The translations under genes and the position numbers were made by a program. The notes beneath the pieces are model-generated. The model was not told the DNA's origin and ran no database searches. It saw only the letters and a list, made by a program, of their open reading frames with translations. Positions 8,043 through 17,237 of a stretch of 64,000 bases of DNA are shown here, in pieces. Source of the stretch: an uncultured Atopobiaceae bacterium (GTDB lineage Bacteria; Actinomycetota; Coriobacteriia; Coriobacteriales; Atopobiaceae); NCBI GenBank assembly GCA_944322145.1, contig CALUNW010000005.1, positions 124,001-188,000 on the forward strand, written 5' to 3'. Every line of letters begins with the position of its first letter. Positions within the stretch are counted from its first letter, which is position 1.

Positions 8043-8897
8043 TCACCCCTCCGCTGCCGGCAGGCGCGTGTAGGGCAGCGATGCCTCGAGAAACGCCAGG
8101 CCCTCGTCGTAGGTGCGGGCGAACATGCAGCCAAAGAGCGCGTCGAGCACAAACTGCACCGCGATGTGGCTCGCAAACTGCGTGATGCGGTCCTGCAGGT
8201 CCTCGCGGTCGCTCACGTTGAGGTAGACGGCGAGCCCCGGGTTGCGCCGCTGAGCCGCCGGCGTCCCCACGAAGATGACCGGCACGCGCCGCTCGGCCAG
8301 CAGCGGGATGAGCCTCCGCAGGTGCGGGTTGAGGCCGGAGTAGGAGATCATCACGGCGACGTCGCCCTCGCCCGAGGCGAGCGCGCGCCGGATCTGGCGC
8401 TCGTCGCGCTCGTGGCAGGTCACCTCGCGCCCCACAGAGATCAGCCGCTCGCAGAGCATCTGCGCGGGGAAGAGATTGTGCGACTGCGTGTAGATGTCGA
8501 TGCGGCGCGCCCGGGCGAGAAGGTCGGCGGCGCGGTCGAGCTCGGCGGGATCGAGCAGCTCGCGCGTGTCGCGCAGCGTGGCGTCGTAGAGCGCCTGGAG
8601 GTGAGCCGCCACGCGCTCCGCGTCCTCGCCGGCGGTGAAGGGGAAGTTGATGTCGACCGGTGCCGCCTCTGCCGCGGCGGACGAGCGCGCCAGCTCGACC
8701 TTGAGCTCCTTGAACCCCGTGAGGCCGAGCTTGCGGCAGAAGCGGTGGACCGTGGGCACGGAGACCGCCGCGGCCCGCGCGAGCTCCTTGATCGTGAGGC
8801 CCTGCAGCCGCTCTCCCAGCGCGAGGGCGCTCTGCCCGAGCTGCTGCTCGGCGGGGGTGAGGGTGCGCGACTCGCGGATGCGACGGTGGATGTCCAT
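8043..8897 (-). CDS. RpiR-family transcriptional regulator (HTH + SIS)
   Basis: A 284-residue sugar-phosphate-responsive regulator. The N-terminal HTH_6 domain (about residues 1-75) includes TIKELARAAAVSVPTVHRFC. The C-terminal SIS domain (about 105-260) includes IDIYTQSHNLFPAQ and the sugar-phosphate loop VAVMISYSGLNP. It is transcribed away from the GH1 6-phospho-beta-glucosidase gene at 10043 and most likely controls it in response to a phosphorylated sugar. The two genes were probably direct divergent neighbours before the DUF3800 segment entered between them. A GAGAAGAAC motif lies just upstream of the ATG. Confidence 0.9.
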   Translation of the reverse strand: MDIHRRIRESRTLTPAEQQLGQSALALGERLQGLTIKELARAAAVSVPTVHRFCRKLGLTGFKELKVELARSSAAAEAAPVDINFPFTAGEDAERVAAHLQALYDATLRDTRELLDPAELDRAADLLARARRIDIYTQSHNLFPAQMLCERLISVGREVTCHERDERQIRRALASGEGDVAVMISYSGLNPHLRRLIPLLAERRVPVIFVGTPAAQRRNPGLAVYLNVSDREDLQDRITQFASHIAVQFVLDALFGCMFARTYDEGLAFLEASLPYTRLPAAEG

Positions 8898-8900
8898 GGT

Positions 8901-9010
8901 GCCCCGTTCTTCTCGCCCGGCGTTTCCTAGAAGATATCAGAACGTGTCAGACTGGAGCACTCATAGTGCGTACGCAGCGAAAAGAACTATCCACTTGGCT
9001 GATACCGCAC
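8901..9010. repeat. 110-bp direct repeat, copy 1 (rpiR side)
   Basis: Matches 9870-9979 at 108 of 110 positions by eye. It begins four bases from the rpiR start codon and so includes that gene's upstream region. The two copies are 969 bp apart and enclose the DUF3800 gene. Confidence 0.95.
8957..8969. promoter_or_regulatory. Candidate RpiR operator (13-bp dyad)
   Basis: GCACT-CAT-AGTGC, a perfect 5+5 dyad, occurs here and again at 9926-9938 in the second direct repeat. Its position between the regulator and the beta-glucosidase gene makes it a candidate operator; binding is inference. Confidence 0.45.
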
Positions 9011-9149
9011 AGCATGGACAGCTCTTGCACATTCTCTTGATTTGCTCTTTGGAGGTGTGAGAGAATAACCCTACCGAAGGAAGCTCAGCATTCCGGAGGT
9101 GTCAGAACGGCGAGGTGCGTACCTCGCCATTTCTGTATTTGGAGACAGT

Positions 9150-9839
9150 GTGCCCGCGCGTCTGAACCTGCACATCGACGAGACCGGGAATCAGGATCTT
9201 TCTGAGGGAAGGTACCTGGTTGCAGTGGTGCTTCACGAGCACGATGCCGACATAGCCACTCCAATTAAGACGTATGAGGGGCGTCTGCGCCAGGCGGGGC
9301 TCGAGGACGTTCCCTTTCACGGGAAGGACCTGCTCCACGGCAACGAGGCCTATCAACACGTGTCCGTGGGGGATAGAAAGCGCCTGCTCACGCAGTTTGC
9401 TCGCCTTGTGCGCTCACTTCCCGTCACTTACGTCACACTGCGCTACGATGTCGCTGACACGCACAGTCAGGAGGAGCTTGAGGCGCGGATACGTCGCGAT
9501 CTGGCGGCGCTTGTCTTTGATCATCTTGATTACTTCCAATCATTCGACTCCATCGCCGTCTACTACGATGACGGTCAACATGCGGTCAGCGCGGCGCTGC
9601 ACGATGCGCTTGACTTTGTTTTGGCGCGTAACGTGGCAGACTATAGGGATGCAGATCACGGAGCTCGACGCTTGTTGCAGGCTGCCGACTACATCTGTAC
9701 CGTCGAGCGCGCGGCGATGGCCTATGATGCGGGTCTGCAGACAAGGACGCACGAACGGTTCTTTGGCAGCAGGCGCAGCTTCATGCAGTCGTATATGAAG
9801 CAACTGGTCCGCAAGCGGCTCGATGGGTCGCACAGGTAG
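9150..9839 (+). CDS. DUF3800 domain protein
   Basis: 229 residues from the GTG at 9150, which has a GGAG ribosome binding site. An in-frame GTG at 9099 would add 17 residues but lacks a correctly spaced site. Family features seen: an early LNLHIDETG motif, a central RYDVAD segment, YYDDG and a late LLQAADYICTVE motif. DUF3800 proteins have an RNase-H-like fold with conserved acidic residues and unknown function, and are often found on mobile or accessory DNA. Base composition is visibly more AT-rich than the neighbours. The gene lies wholly between two 110-bp direct repeats, so it looks like a recent insertion. Confidence 0.82.
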   Translation: MPARLNLHIDETGNQDLSEGRYLVAVVLHEHDADIATPIKTYEGRLRQAGLEDVPFHGKDLLHGNEAYQHVSVGDRKRLLTQFARLVRSLPVTYVTLRYDVADTHSQEELEARIRRDLAALVFDHLDYFQSFDSIAVYYDDGQHAVSAALHDALDFVLARNVADYRDADHGARRLLQAADYICTVERAAMAYDAGLQTRTHERFFGSRRSFMQSYMKQLVRKRLDGSHR

Positions 9840-9853
9840 ACCGAGGTTGCTGA

Positions 9854-11488
<1,635 letters not shown>

Positions 11489-11491
11489 TTT

Positions 11492-11576
11492 GGGACGGGT
11501 TATTTCCGTCAGACGAGAAGGGACAGGTTTGCTTGTCAAACCTGTCCCTTCTCGTCTGACGGAAATAACCCGTCCC
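11492..11576. terminator. Perfect 40-bp inverted repeat after bglA
   Basis: Two perfectly complementary 40-base arms with a 5-base loop (CTTGT). The arms contain GGGACGGGTTAT, CGAGAAGGGACAGG and related pieces found in other intergenic palindromes. There is no long U-tract. It starts four bases after the bglA stop codon and could end transcription in either direction. Confidence 0.85.
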
Positions 11577-11734
11577 CAACTGACATAATGTAAGGGCTTT
11601 GTAAGCTGCCGCCGAACGGGGGCGGCGTCAGGGTTCTTCTCGTCTGTGAACGTGCGCGTTTACGCTATTCTTATCGAGCGTTTACAAAGCTGTGACAATT
11701 GGCCGCGCGCGGCCAGCAAGGGAAGCGAGCGCAC

Positions 11735-12784
11735 GTGATTAGCTTCGAACAGTTCCTAGGCGTCCTTTCGACCAACCCGTTCCTCGTGATCGTGATGCTC
11801 CTCGTCATGGGCACCATCTTTGTCAACGGGGCCACGGACGCAGCCAATGCCATCGCCGAGCCCGTCGGCACTCGCTCGATCGACGTGGACTCGGCGATTC
11901 TCATGTCGGTCATCTGCAACTTCGTGGGCCTCGTGGCGATGTCGTTCATCTCCACGGCAGTCGCCGACACCATCTCCGGCATGGTGGACTTTGGCGGCGA
12001 CACCCACGCGGCGCTTATCGCACTGGCGGCTGCCACGGTGGGCATCGTGGCCTGGGGCCTGGGCGCCTGGGCCTTTGGCATCCCCACCTCTGAGAGCCAC
12101 GCGCTGATCGCGGGCCTCACCGGCGGCGCCCTCGCCGTCTCCGGCGGCCTTGACGGCGTCAACATGGGCGAGTGGGTGAAGGTCGTCTACGGCCTCGTGC
12201 TCTCCACGGTCCTGGGCTTTGCCGCGGGCTGGGTCATCTCCAAGGTCATCCCCATCGCCTGCAAGAACGCCGACCGCCGTGCGGCCAACAACTTTTTCGG
12301 CCGCATGCAGGTGCTCGGCGCCGCCGGCGTCGCCCTCATGCACGGCGCGCAGGACGGCCAGAAGTTCATGTCCACTGCCATGCTCGCCATCGCGCTCTCG
12401 CTCAACCTGACGGTCGGCGAGATGGGCGGCTTCCCGCTGTGGATCATGGTGCTCTGCGCCGCGGTCATGGCCATCGGCACGGCCGTGGGCGGCAAGAAGA
12501 TCATCAAGAAGGTCGGCATGGAGATGGTGCGCCTGGACAAGTACCAGGGCTTCGCCGCCTCCGTCAGTGCCACCGCGAGCCTGCTCATCGCCACGCTGAC
12601 GGGCCTGCCCGTCTCCACCACGCACACCAAGACCGCCGCGATCATGGGCGCCGGCGCCGCCAAGGACCCCAAGTCCGTCAACTGGGGTGTCGCCAAGGAG
12701 ATGGTCCTGACCTGGGTCTGCACGTTCCCGGGCTGCGGCATCATCGGCTACGTGCTCGCCAAGCTCTTCCTCGTCCTGTTCTAG
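11735..12784 (+). CDS. pit: Inorganic phosphate transporter, PiT family
   Basis: A 349-residue integral membrane protein that carries metal-phosphate with H+ or Na+. The two family signatures are visible: FVNGATDAANAIAEPVGTRS near the N-terminus and VSTTHTKTAAIMGAGAAK in the C-terminal half, separated by many hydrophobic helices. The GTG at 11735 follows a GGGAAG ribosome binding site; the TTG 36 bases upstream has none. The next gene encodes a DUF47 protein, the usual partner of PiT transporters in low-GC and high-GC Gram-positives. Confidence 0.92.
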   Translation: MISFEQFLGVLSTNPFLVIVMLLVMGTIFVNGATDAANAIAEPVGTRSIDVDSAILMSVICNFVGLVAMSFISTAVADTISGMVDFGGDTHAALIALAAATVGIVAWGLGAWAFGIPTSESHALIAGLTGGALAVSGGLDGVNMGEWVKVVYGLVLSTVLGFAAGWVISKVIPIACKNADRRAANNFFGRMQVLGAAGVALMHGAQDGQKFMSTAMLAIALSLNLTVGEMGGFPLWIMVLCAAVMAIGTAVGGKKIIKKVGMEMVRLDKYQGFAASVSATASLLIATLTGLPVSTTHTKTAAIMGAGAAKDPKSVNWGVAKEMVLTWVCTFPGCGIIGYVLAKLFLVLF

Positions 12785-12844
12785 TCCCGGGCCGCGTGCC
12801 CGACCGCACGTTCTTCTCGCCAGCTCATACGTAAAGGAGTCCAC

Positions 12845-13471
12845 ATGCCCCGCATCAAGAAGGAAGACGAGTTCTACACCATGCTCAAGGAGTTCGCGGC
12901 CCTCATCGTCGAGGCTGCGGACGAGTACAACACCGTCATCTGCAACTTCCCCGAGTCGATGAGCTCCATCCCGCAGATGAAGGTCTACGAGTCCAAGGCC
13001 GACGAGCGCGTCAAGGCCATCATGGCCAAGCTCTACACCTCCTTCATCACGCCGATCGACCGCGAGGACATCTCGTCGCTCGCCCTGGCCATGGACGACG
13101 TCGTGGACTCCATGTACGGCGTGGCGGTGCGCATGGACCTCTTCAACATCTCCGACCTGCGCCTCGAGGCCAAGCAGATCTCCGAGCTCACGGTCCACGC
13201 CGTGAACGAGATGAAGGAGATGATCGACCACCTGCCCGACTACAAGAAGGATCGCGTGGTTCTGGAGAAGGCCATCGAGGTGGGCACCGTGGAGGACGAG
13301 GGCGACACCGTCTACCAGCAGGCGCTGCGCCGCCTGTTCTCCGACGAGGAGGAGGCCTCCGGCAAGTACGCGGTCACCTGGCTGCGCATCTTTGACCGCA
13401 TGGAGCTCTGCCTCGATGCGTGCGACCGCGTCTCCGGCATCGTTCGCGACATCATCATGAAGGACGCCTAG
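12845..13471 (+). CDS. DUF47/PhoU-like phosphate transport accessory protein
   Basis: A 208-residue helical protein of the DUF47 family, distantly PhoU-like. It opens with a PRIKKEDEFYTMLKEF segment and has the metal-binding-type ADERVKAIMAKLYTSFITPI and DREDISSLALAMDDVVD stretches characteristic of the family. A GGAG ribosome binding site precedes the ATG. It is expected to act at the cytoplasmic side of the PiT transporter encoded 60 bases upstream, with which it probably shares a transcript. Confidence 0.9.
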   Translation: MPRIKKEDEFYTMLKEFAALIVEAADEYNTVICNFPESMSSIPQMKVYESKADERVKAIMAKLYTSFITPIDREDISSLALAMDDVVDSMYGVAVRMDLFNISDLRLEAKQISELTVHAVNEMKEMIDHLPDYKKDRVVLEKAIEVGTVEDEGDTVYQQALRRLFSDEEEASGKYAVTWLRIFDRMELCLDACDRVSGIVRDIIMKDA

Positions 13472-13496
13472 CGAGAAGAACGTCTCGCTCGTGGGG

Positions 13497-13581
13497 CCGC
13501 CCCCGGCGGTCTCCCGATTTCCACGCAGAAGTGCGCTTCGCGAAACTTCCGCTTAGGAAATCGGGAGACCGCCGGGGGCGG
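13497..13581. repeat. Perfect 26-bp inverted repeat with nested hairpin
   Basis: Arms at 13497-13522 and 13556-13581 are perfectly complementary. The 33-base loop itself contains GAAGT...ACTTC. It lies between the DUF47 gene and repeat A1 and may be a bidirectional terminator, although the nested loop is unusual. No U-tract follows. Confidence 0.75.
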
Positions 13582-13636
13582 CTCGCGTTGACGGGTTCTC
13601 TTACCGGGAGGTGGGGCGGAGGGGTTGATGCCGCGT

Positions 13637-13778
13637 CAGGGTATGTACACCCCGCCCTGAGGGTGTGTGCACCTTTTGCGGCTGGACGTTCTTCTCGGCA
13701 GCTTGTTTACCTGCGAAAACGCGAGTTGTCCGAAATCGGATGGTGTACATACCCTGAAGCGGGGGTGTACATACCCTC
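13637..13778 (-). repeat. Paired-site repeat A, copy 1
   Basis: Left sites start at 13637 and 13659, right inverted sites at 13742 and 13764, giving 22-bp spacing on both sides. The core runs GTTCTTCTCG then CCTGC on the plus strand, that is GCAGGT-N12-GAGAAGAAC on the minus strand. It also has a TCCGAAATCGGA palindrome shared with copies 6 and 8. It lies between the ends of the convergent DUF47 and XRE genes. Confidence 0.9.
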
Positions 13779-13815
13779 GGGCGGTCAGGTGCCGTGAGGC
13801 GAGAAGAACGTGGTC

Positions 13816-14522
13816 TCAGCGCTGCGGCGGGAGCGGAGGGTTGACGGGGCCGCCGTTGCGCTGGCGCTCCTTGTCGCAGCAAACGCCAAACGCGATGATT
13901 ATCGCGAAGACGATGATGATGCCGAGGGCAGCGCCCGGAGAGAACGCGCTGCTGGCGGCAAAGCCCGCGAGCACCGCCAGGGTCATGAGCGCGCCGTTCC
14001 AGATCTGGAGGTGCTGGAGCATCGATCGGGCGATCTTTGTGGCGCTCGACTCCTCGAGGACGAGGTTCTTGTCGAGGTAGCGACCGAGCTCGCCGTAATA
14101 CACGATTTTGTGGCGCCTGGTGAGACACCAGAGGGGGATGACGGTGGCGAGCGCGACCCCGAGCATGACGGCTCTGAGATACCTCCACAGAGGAGCGTCG
14201 AAGGCCTCGCTGCCAAAGCCCGACACGACGTTCATGAACGTGGTCAGGCAGTAGAAGGCGAGTGTGACGAGGTAGAGCGCCAGGAGCCGGCGCGCCTCGA
14301 CGTCCACGCGGCGCTTGATCTCCGGCACGTCGTCGCTCACGAGGGCGTCGATGGTGGAGCCGAGCTCGTGGGCCATGACCTTGAGGCTCTCGATGTCGGG
14401 GAGGGTCTTGTTGCGCTCCCAGTTGCTTATGGTCTGCCGGCTCACGCCGCAGATCTCGGCGAGCTGGTCCTGGGCAGGCCGGCTGCTTCGCGGTGCTCAC
14501 GTATGCGCGTCCCGACGTCCAT
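13816..14522 (-). pseudogene. Frameshifted XRE-family regulator with membrane domain
   Basis: The natural start is the minus-strand ATG at 14522, preceded by AGCGAGG, and it reads MDVGTRIREHREAAGL, the beginning of a Cro/CI-type helix-turn-helix. One base appears to be missing near 14474, after Leu-16, because the rest of the HTH (the SRQTISNWERNKTLPDIESL segment) continues in another frame to the stop at 13816. The C-terminal part has about four hydrophobic helices (for example ALGIIIVFAIIIAFGV). An intact protein would be a membrane-tethered DNA-binding regulator of about 235 residues. This could be real gene decay, phase variation or a sequencing error. Confidence 0.75.
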
Positions 14523-14692
14523 GGCGCCTCGCTCTTCTCACACTCCGGGGGTTGCTGATAGCGTACCCGTTGTGTGCGCGGCCGTGGCGTCGGGCCGTGT
14601 CAAAATGCTTTGACATGCAGGTCAGCGGCGGTCTGCTACACTGCTGCCACCAACTGTCTGCCCGCCCAACCGCCGACCCTAAGGAGGCCGCG

Positions 14693-15334
14693 ATGGCGCG
14701 TCCGGAGCGCATCGACGCCGTGCTCTTTGACTTTGACGGGACGCTCTGCGACACGGAGCGCCACAACCTCGTGCTCGTGCAGGAGGTGCTCGAGCGGCTG
14801 GGCGTGCCCGTCTCCGAGCAGGAGCTCCATGCGCTCTCGGGCGGGGACGACCGCGTGGTGGTGCCGCCGATCCTTGAGCGCTACGGCTCGCCGTACACGA
14901 TCGACGACTACGAGCGCCTGCGCGACCACTGCTACCGCACGTACTCCGAGGCGGACCTCGAGCTGGAGCCGGGCGCGCGCGAGCTTCTGGCGGGTCTTCG
15001 GGGGCGCGGTGTCGCCGTCGGCCTGGTCTCCACAACGATCGCCCGCTGCGTCCTCACGGCGCTCAACCGCCTGCGCGCGACCGACCTCTTTGACGTGATG
15101 GTCTTTGGGGACATGGTTACGCGCTGCAAGCCGGACCCGGAGCCCTATCGGCGGGCGCTCGAGTTTCTGGGCGTGGACGCCGCGCATGCGGTGGTCTTCG
15201 AGGACTCGTCGACGGGCGTCGCGGCCGGGCAGGCGGCGGGCTGCCACACGTTTGGCTGCACGCGCTGTGCGATCGGTCAGGACCTGAGCTGCGCCGACGA
15301 GCTCATCGACACCTTCGTCGGCCTGCGTCTGTGA
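14693..15334 (+). CDS. HAD-superfamily sugar-phosphatase / beta-phosphoglucomutase-like
   Basis: A 213-residue HAD hydrolase of the beta-phosphoglucomutase-like subfamily. It has motif I DFDGTLCDTE with the nucleophile aspartate, motif II in VGLVSTT, the motif III lysine in RCKPDPEPY, and motif IV VVFEDSSTGVAAG. A helical cap domain lies between motifs I and II. The ATG has an AAGGAGG ribosome binding site. The substrate is not predictable; either phosphoryl transfer or phosphatase activity is possible. The stop codon lies inside a GGGACTG-type palindrome. Confidence 0.88.
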   Translation: MARPERIDAVLFDFDGTLCDTERHNLVLVQEVLERLGVPVSEQELHALSGGDDRVVVPPILERYGSPYTIDDYERLRDHCYRTYSEADLELEPGARELLAGLRGRGVAVGLVSTTIARCVLTALNRLRATDLFDVMVFGDMVTRCKPDPEPYRRALEFLGVDAAHAVVFEDSSTGVAAGQAAGCHTFGCTRCAIGQDLSCADELIDTFVGLRL

Positions 15335-15359
15335 ATTGGGGACTGTCCCCAATTCACAG
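15329..15359. repeat. GGGACAG-type palindrome carrying a stop codon
   Basis: Perfect 14-bp arms (CTGTGAATTGGGGA) around CTG. The HAD gene's TGA (15332-15334) is part of the left arm, so the element supplies the stop. Confidence 0.8.
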
Positions 15360-15375
15360 GGTTTCGACTGTGGGC

Positions 15376-15605
15376 TGCAAAACCGAGCTACAGTCCATAT
15401 TCATGACCCGCTAGATGCAAAACCGAGCTTCAGTCCATAAGATTTCTGGCCTGCCAACCTCTCGAGCGCGGATGCTCACGATGTTTCCGCAGGAAACGGT
15501 CTGGTGAGACGATTTCCGTCGAGCGCCCGGGCCCACTTTTCCATGGACTGAAGCCCGATTTTGCATCCGGCAAACCGAAAAAATGGACTGAAGCCCGATT
15601 TTGCA
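15376..15605. repeat. Paired-site repeat B (230 bp)
   Basis: Two direct 23-bp sites (TGCAAAACCGAGCTACAGTC plus CAT, at 15376 and 15416) are followed by a ~104-base core and two inverted copies at 15543 and 15583. Spacing is exactly 40 bp on each side. The core contains a GTTTCC-GCA-GGAAAC dyad. The plan matches repeat A, and GGCTGCAAAACCG is shared with the cores of A3 and A4. It lies at the junction of the convergent HAD and aldolase genes. Confidence 0.88.
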
Positions 15606-15626
15606 TCCCGGGAGGTTCGCGAGGGG

Positions 15627-16682
15627 TTACGCGAGGCCTCGCGCGAACGCCAGGAGCTCGTTCACGTCATCCTCGTTCGTGGCCCAGGAGCAGACGAAGC
15701 GGGCGACCACGTTGCCATTCGGCAGCTCGTAGAAGGTCTCGCATCCGCATGCGGCCTCGAAGGCGTCTCGCTGCGCGGGCGCCATGACAAAGAACTGCTG
15801 GTTGGACGCGGAGTCACCGTACGGCTCAAAGCCCAGGTCGCGCATGCCGTCGCGCAGCCTCAGCGCGCACGCGTTGGCGTGACGGGCCAGGCGCCAGTAG
15901 AGCGCCTCGCCGCCGTCCGCAGCGGGCTCGAACGCCGCCTCAAACTGCACGCCGAGCAGGCGCCCCTTGGCGAGCAGCCCGCCGCGCTCCTTCTGCAAAA
16001 ACGGGAAGGCCTCGCGCAGGCGCGGGTCGGAGATGACCATGGCCTCGCCCATGAGCATGCCGTTCTTGGTGCCGCCGATGTAGAAGGCCCCGCAGCGCTC
16101 CGCGATGTGCTCCAGCGTGAGCCCGCCCGCGGCAGGGGAGGTGAGGCCGGAGCCCAGGCGCGCGCCGTCGAGAAAGACCGGCAGCCCGTGGCCGTCCGCC
16201 CAGTCGCAGATCGCGTCGAAGCGGGCACGGTCCCACACGCCGCCGATCTCGGTGGTGTTGGAGATGTAGACGCAGCCCGGGCGCGTCATGTGGCGGCCCG
16301 TGGAGGTCTGGAAGCGCCAGACGCGCTCGGCTGCCTCGGGCGTGAGGAAGCCGTCGCGGTCGTCCGTGGGCAGCACGGTGCGCCCGCACGCCGCCACGGC
16401 GCCGGTCTCGTGCACGTTGATGTGGGCGTCCGGCGTGCAGACGGCGCCCTCCCAGTCGCGCAGCAGCCCGGTCACGCCGATGACGTTGGCCGAGGTCCCG
16501 CCGATGCAGAACTCGACGTCCACGTCGTCGCGGCCGCACGCCGCGCGGATGAGCTCGCGGGCGCGCTCGCAGTGGGCGTCGCCCTCGGTGTAGCCGACGG
16601 TCTGCTCGTCGTTGGTGGCCACGAGCGCGGCCAGAATCTCGGGCGCCGCGCCCTCGGAGTAGTCGTTGCGGAACATGCGCAT
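15627..16682 (-). CDS. ltaE: Low-specificity L-threonine aldolase
   Basis: A 351-residue PLP enzyme of the beta-eliminating lyase group that splits L-threonine or L-allo-threonine to glycine and acetaldehyde. It starts MRMFRNDYSEGAAPEI, a typical aldolase N-terminus, and contains the PLP-contacting FLDGARLGSGL segment and the Schiff-base lysine in YIGGTKNGML. Length is normal. A GAGAAGAAC motif and a CGAGG ribosome binding site precede the ATG. The LexA-like box at 16750 is about 70 bases upstream but is more naturally assigned to the divergent small gene. Confidence 0.92.
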   Translation of the reverse strand: MRMFRNDYSEGAAPEILAALVATNDEQTVGYTEGDAHCERARELIRAACGRDDVDVEFCIGGTSANVIGVTGLLRDWEGAVCTPDAHINVHETGAVAACGRTVLPTDDRDGFLTPEAAERVWRFQTSTGRHMTRPGCVYISNTTEIGGVWDRARFDAICDWADGHGLPVFLDGARLGSGLTSPAAGGLTLEHIAERCGAFYIGGTKNGMLMGEAMVISDPRLREAFPFLQKERGGLLAKGRLLGVQFEAAFEPAADGGEALYWRLARHANACALRLRDGMRDLGFEPYGDSASNQQFFVMAPAQRDAFEAACGCETFYELPNGNVVARFVCSWATNEDDVNELLAFARGLA

Positions 16683-16749
16683 GGTGTGCCTCGGTTCTTC
16701 TCGCTACTTTTGCCGGCACGATTGTACGCCCTCTGCACGTCAAGAACTA

Positions 16750-16763
16750 CGAACACATGTTCG
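16750..16763. promoter_or_regulatory. LexA/SOS box
   Basis: CGAACACATGTTCG is a perfect CGAAC-N4-GTTCG dyad, the LexA operator consensus in Gram-positive bacteria and actinobacteria. It overlaps or abuts the -35 region of a promoter whose -10 box is TACAAT at 16784-16789, so LexA binding would block transcription towards 16847. Confidence 0.75.
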
Positions 16764-16783
16764 TAAAAGAGATCAGAAGCGCG

Positions 16784-16789
16784 TACAAT
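16784..16789 (+). promoter_or_regulatory. -10 box of the SOS-type small gene
   Basis: TACAAT lies 18 bases downstream of TTCGTA (16760-16765), which overlaps the LexA box. The predicted start point is near 16796. Confidence 0.55.
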
Positions 16790-16846
16790 CATGCTATCGA
16801 GCGGGCGGTGCCCTCCCAGTCCTTGCGGGGAGATTGGAGGGTTCCT

Positions 16847-16927
16847 ATGGATAAGCTCACCTTGCTGCTGCTTGCTGCGGCCGTGCTGGTCTTGGCGGTC
16901 GCCTTCGTGGTCCTTCTGACCAGATAG
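16847..16927 (+). CDS. 26-residue single-helix membrane peptide, SOS-preceded
   Basis: ATG at 16847 with a strong GGAGG ribosome binding site seven bases upstream. The peptide begins MDKLTLLLL, continues as one hydrophobic helix of about 20 residues and ends in Leu-Thr-Arg. A perfect LexA-type box and a -10 box lie upstream, and a hairpin follows. Size, topology and SOS control resemble the cell-division inhibitor SidA of Caulobacter or the toxin TisB of E. coli. There is no sequence similarity I can assert, so function is inference. Confidence 0.65.
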   Translation: MDKLTLLLLAAAVLVLAVAFVVLLTR

Positions 16928-16955
16928 CGCGCGGGTGACGCCCCTTCCATATGGA

Positions 16956-16981
16956 AACAGCCGCCCCGGCAGGCGGCTGTT
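16956..16981 (+). terminator. Hairpin after the small SOS-type gene
   Basis: Perfect 10-bp arms (AACAGCCGCC) with a 6-base loop. No U-run follows, so termination may be partial. Confidence 0.55.
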
Positions 16982-17096
16982 CCGCGTGGGCGTTACCCCA
17001 CAAAGTACAAATGCCTCACAGGAGGGCGCTCACCCTCTGCTCGATACCGAGTATACCCGTTTCGGTCACCCCGCAGACCGTGGGCATTCCCGGGCT

Positions 17097-17121
17097 GGGC
17101 CCCGTGTACGCTGCGGGGCCC
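17097..17121 (+). other. GC-rich stem-loop in the ilvE leader
   Basis: GGGCCCCG and its complement enclose a 9-base loop. The ~255 bases between the preceding hairpin and ilvE contain no gene and no T-box signature that I can see. The stem could be an attenuator or simply structured leader. Confidence 0.35.
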
Positions 17122-17237
17122 TCTGCCCGCGCGTGCGCAATGTTACAACCTCCGCAACCGGCCGCGCCCTGCGCCCGCAAAGGGTTTATCGTCTTCGCAG
17201 CACGCATCGCACGCAATCCCGGCACGAGGGGGCAATC

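Noticed and set aside
9099..9149. GTG at 9099 as start of the DUF3800 gene
   Set aside because: The GGAGG there directly abuts the codon, leaving no spacing; GTG at 9150 has a normal GGAG site and puts the start just ahead of the conserved IDETG motif.
16982..17237. T-box or amino-acid leader attenuator before ilvE
   Set aside because: No AGGGTGGNACCGCG-type T-box sequence and no leader peptide with runs of Leu, Ile or Val; only a generic GC stem.
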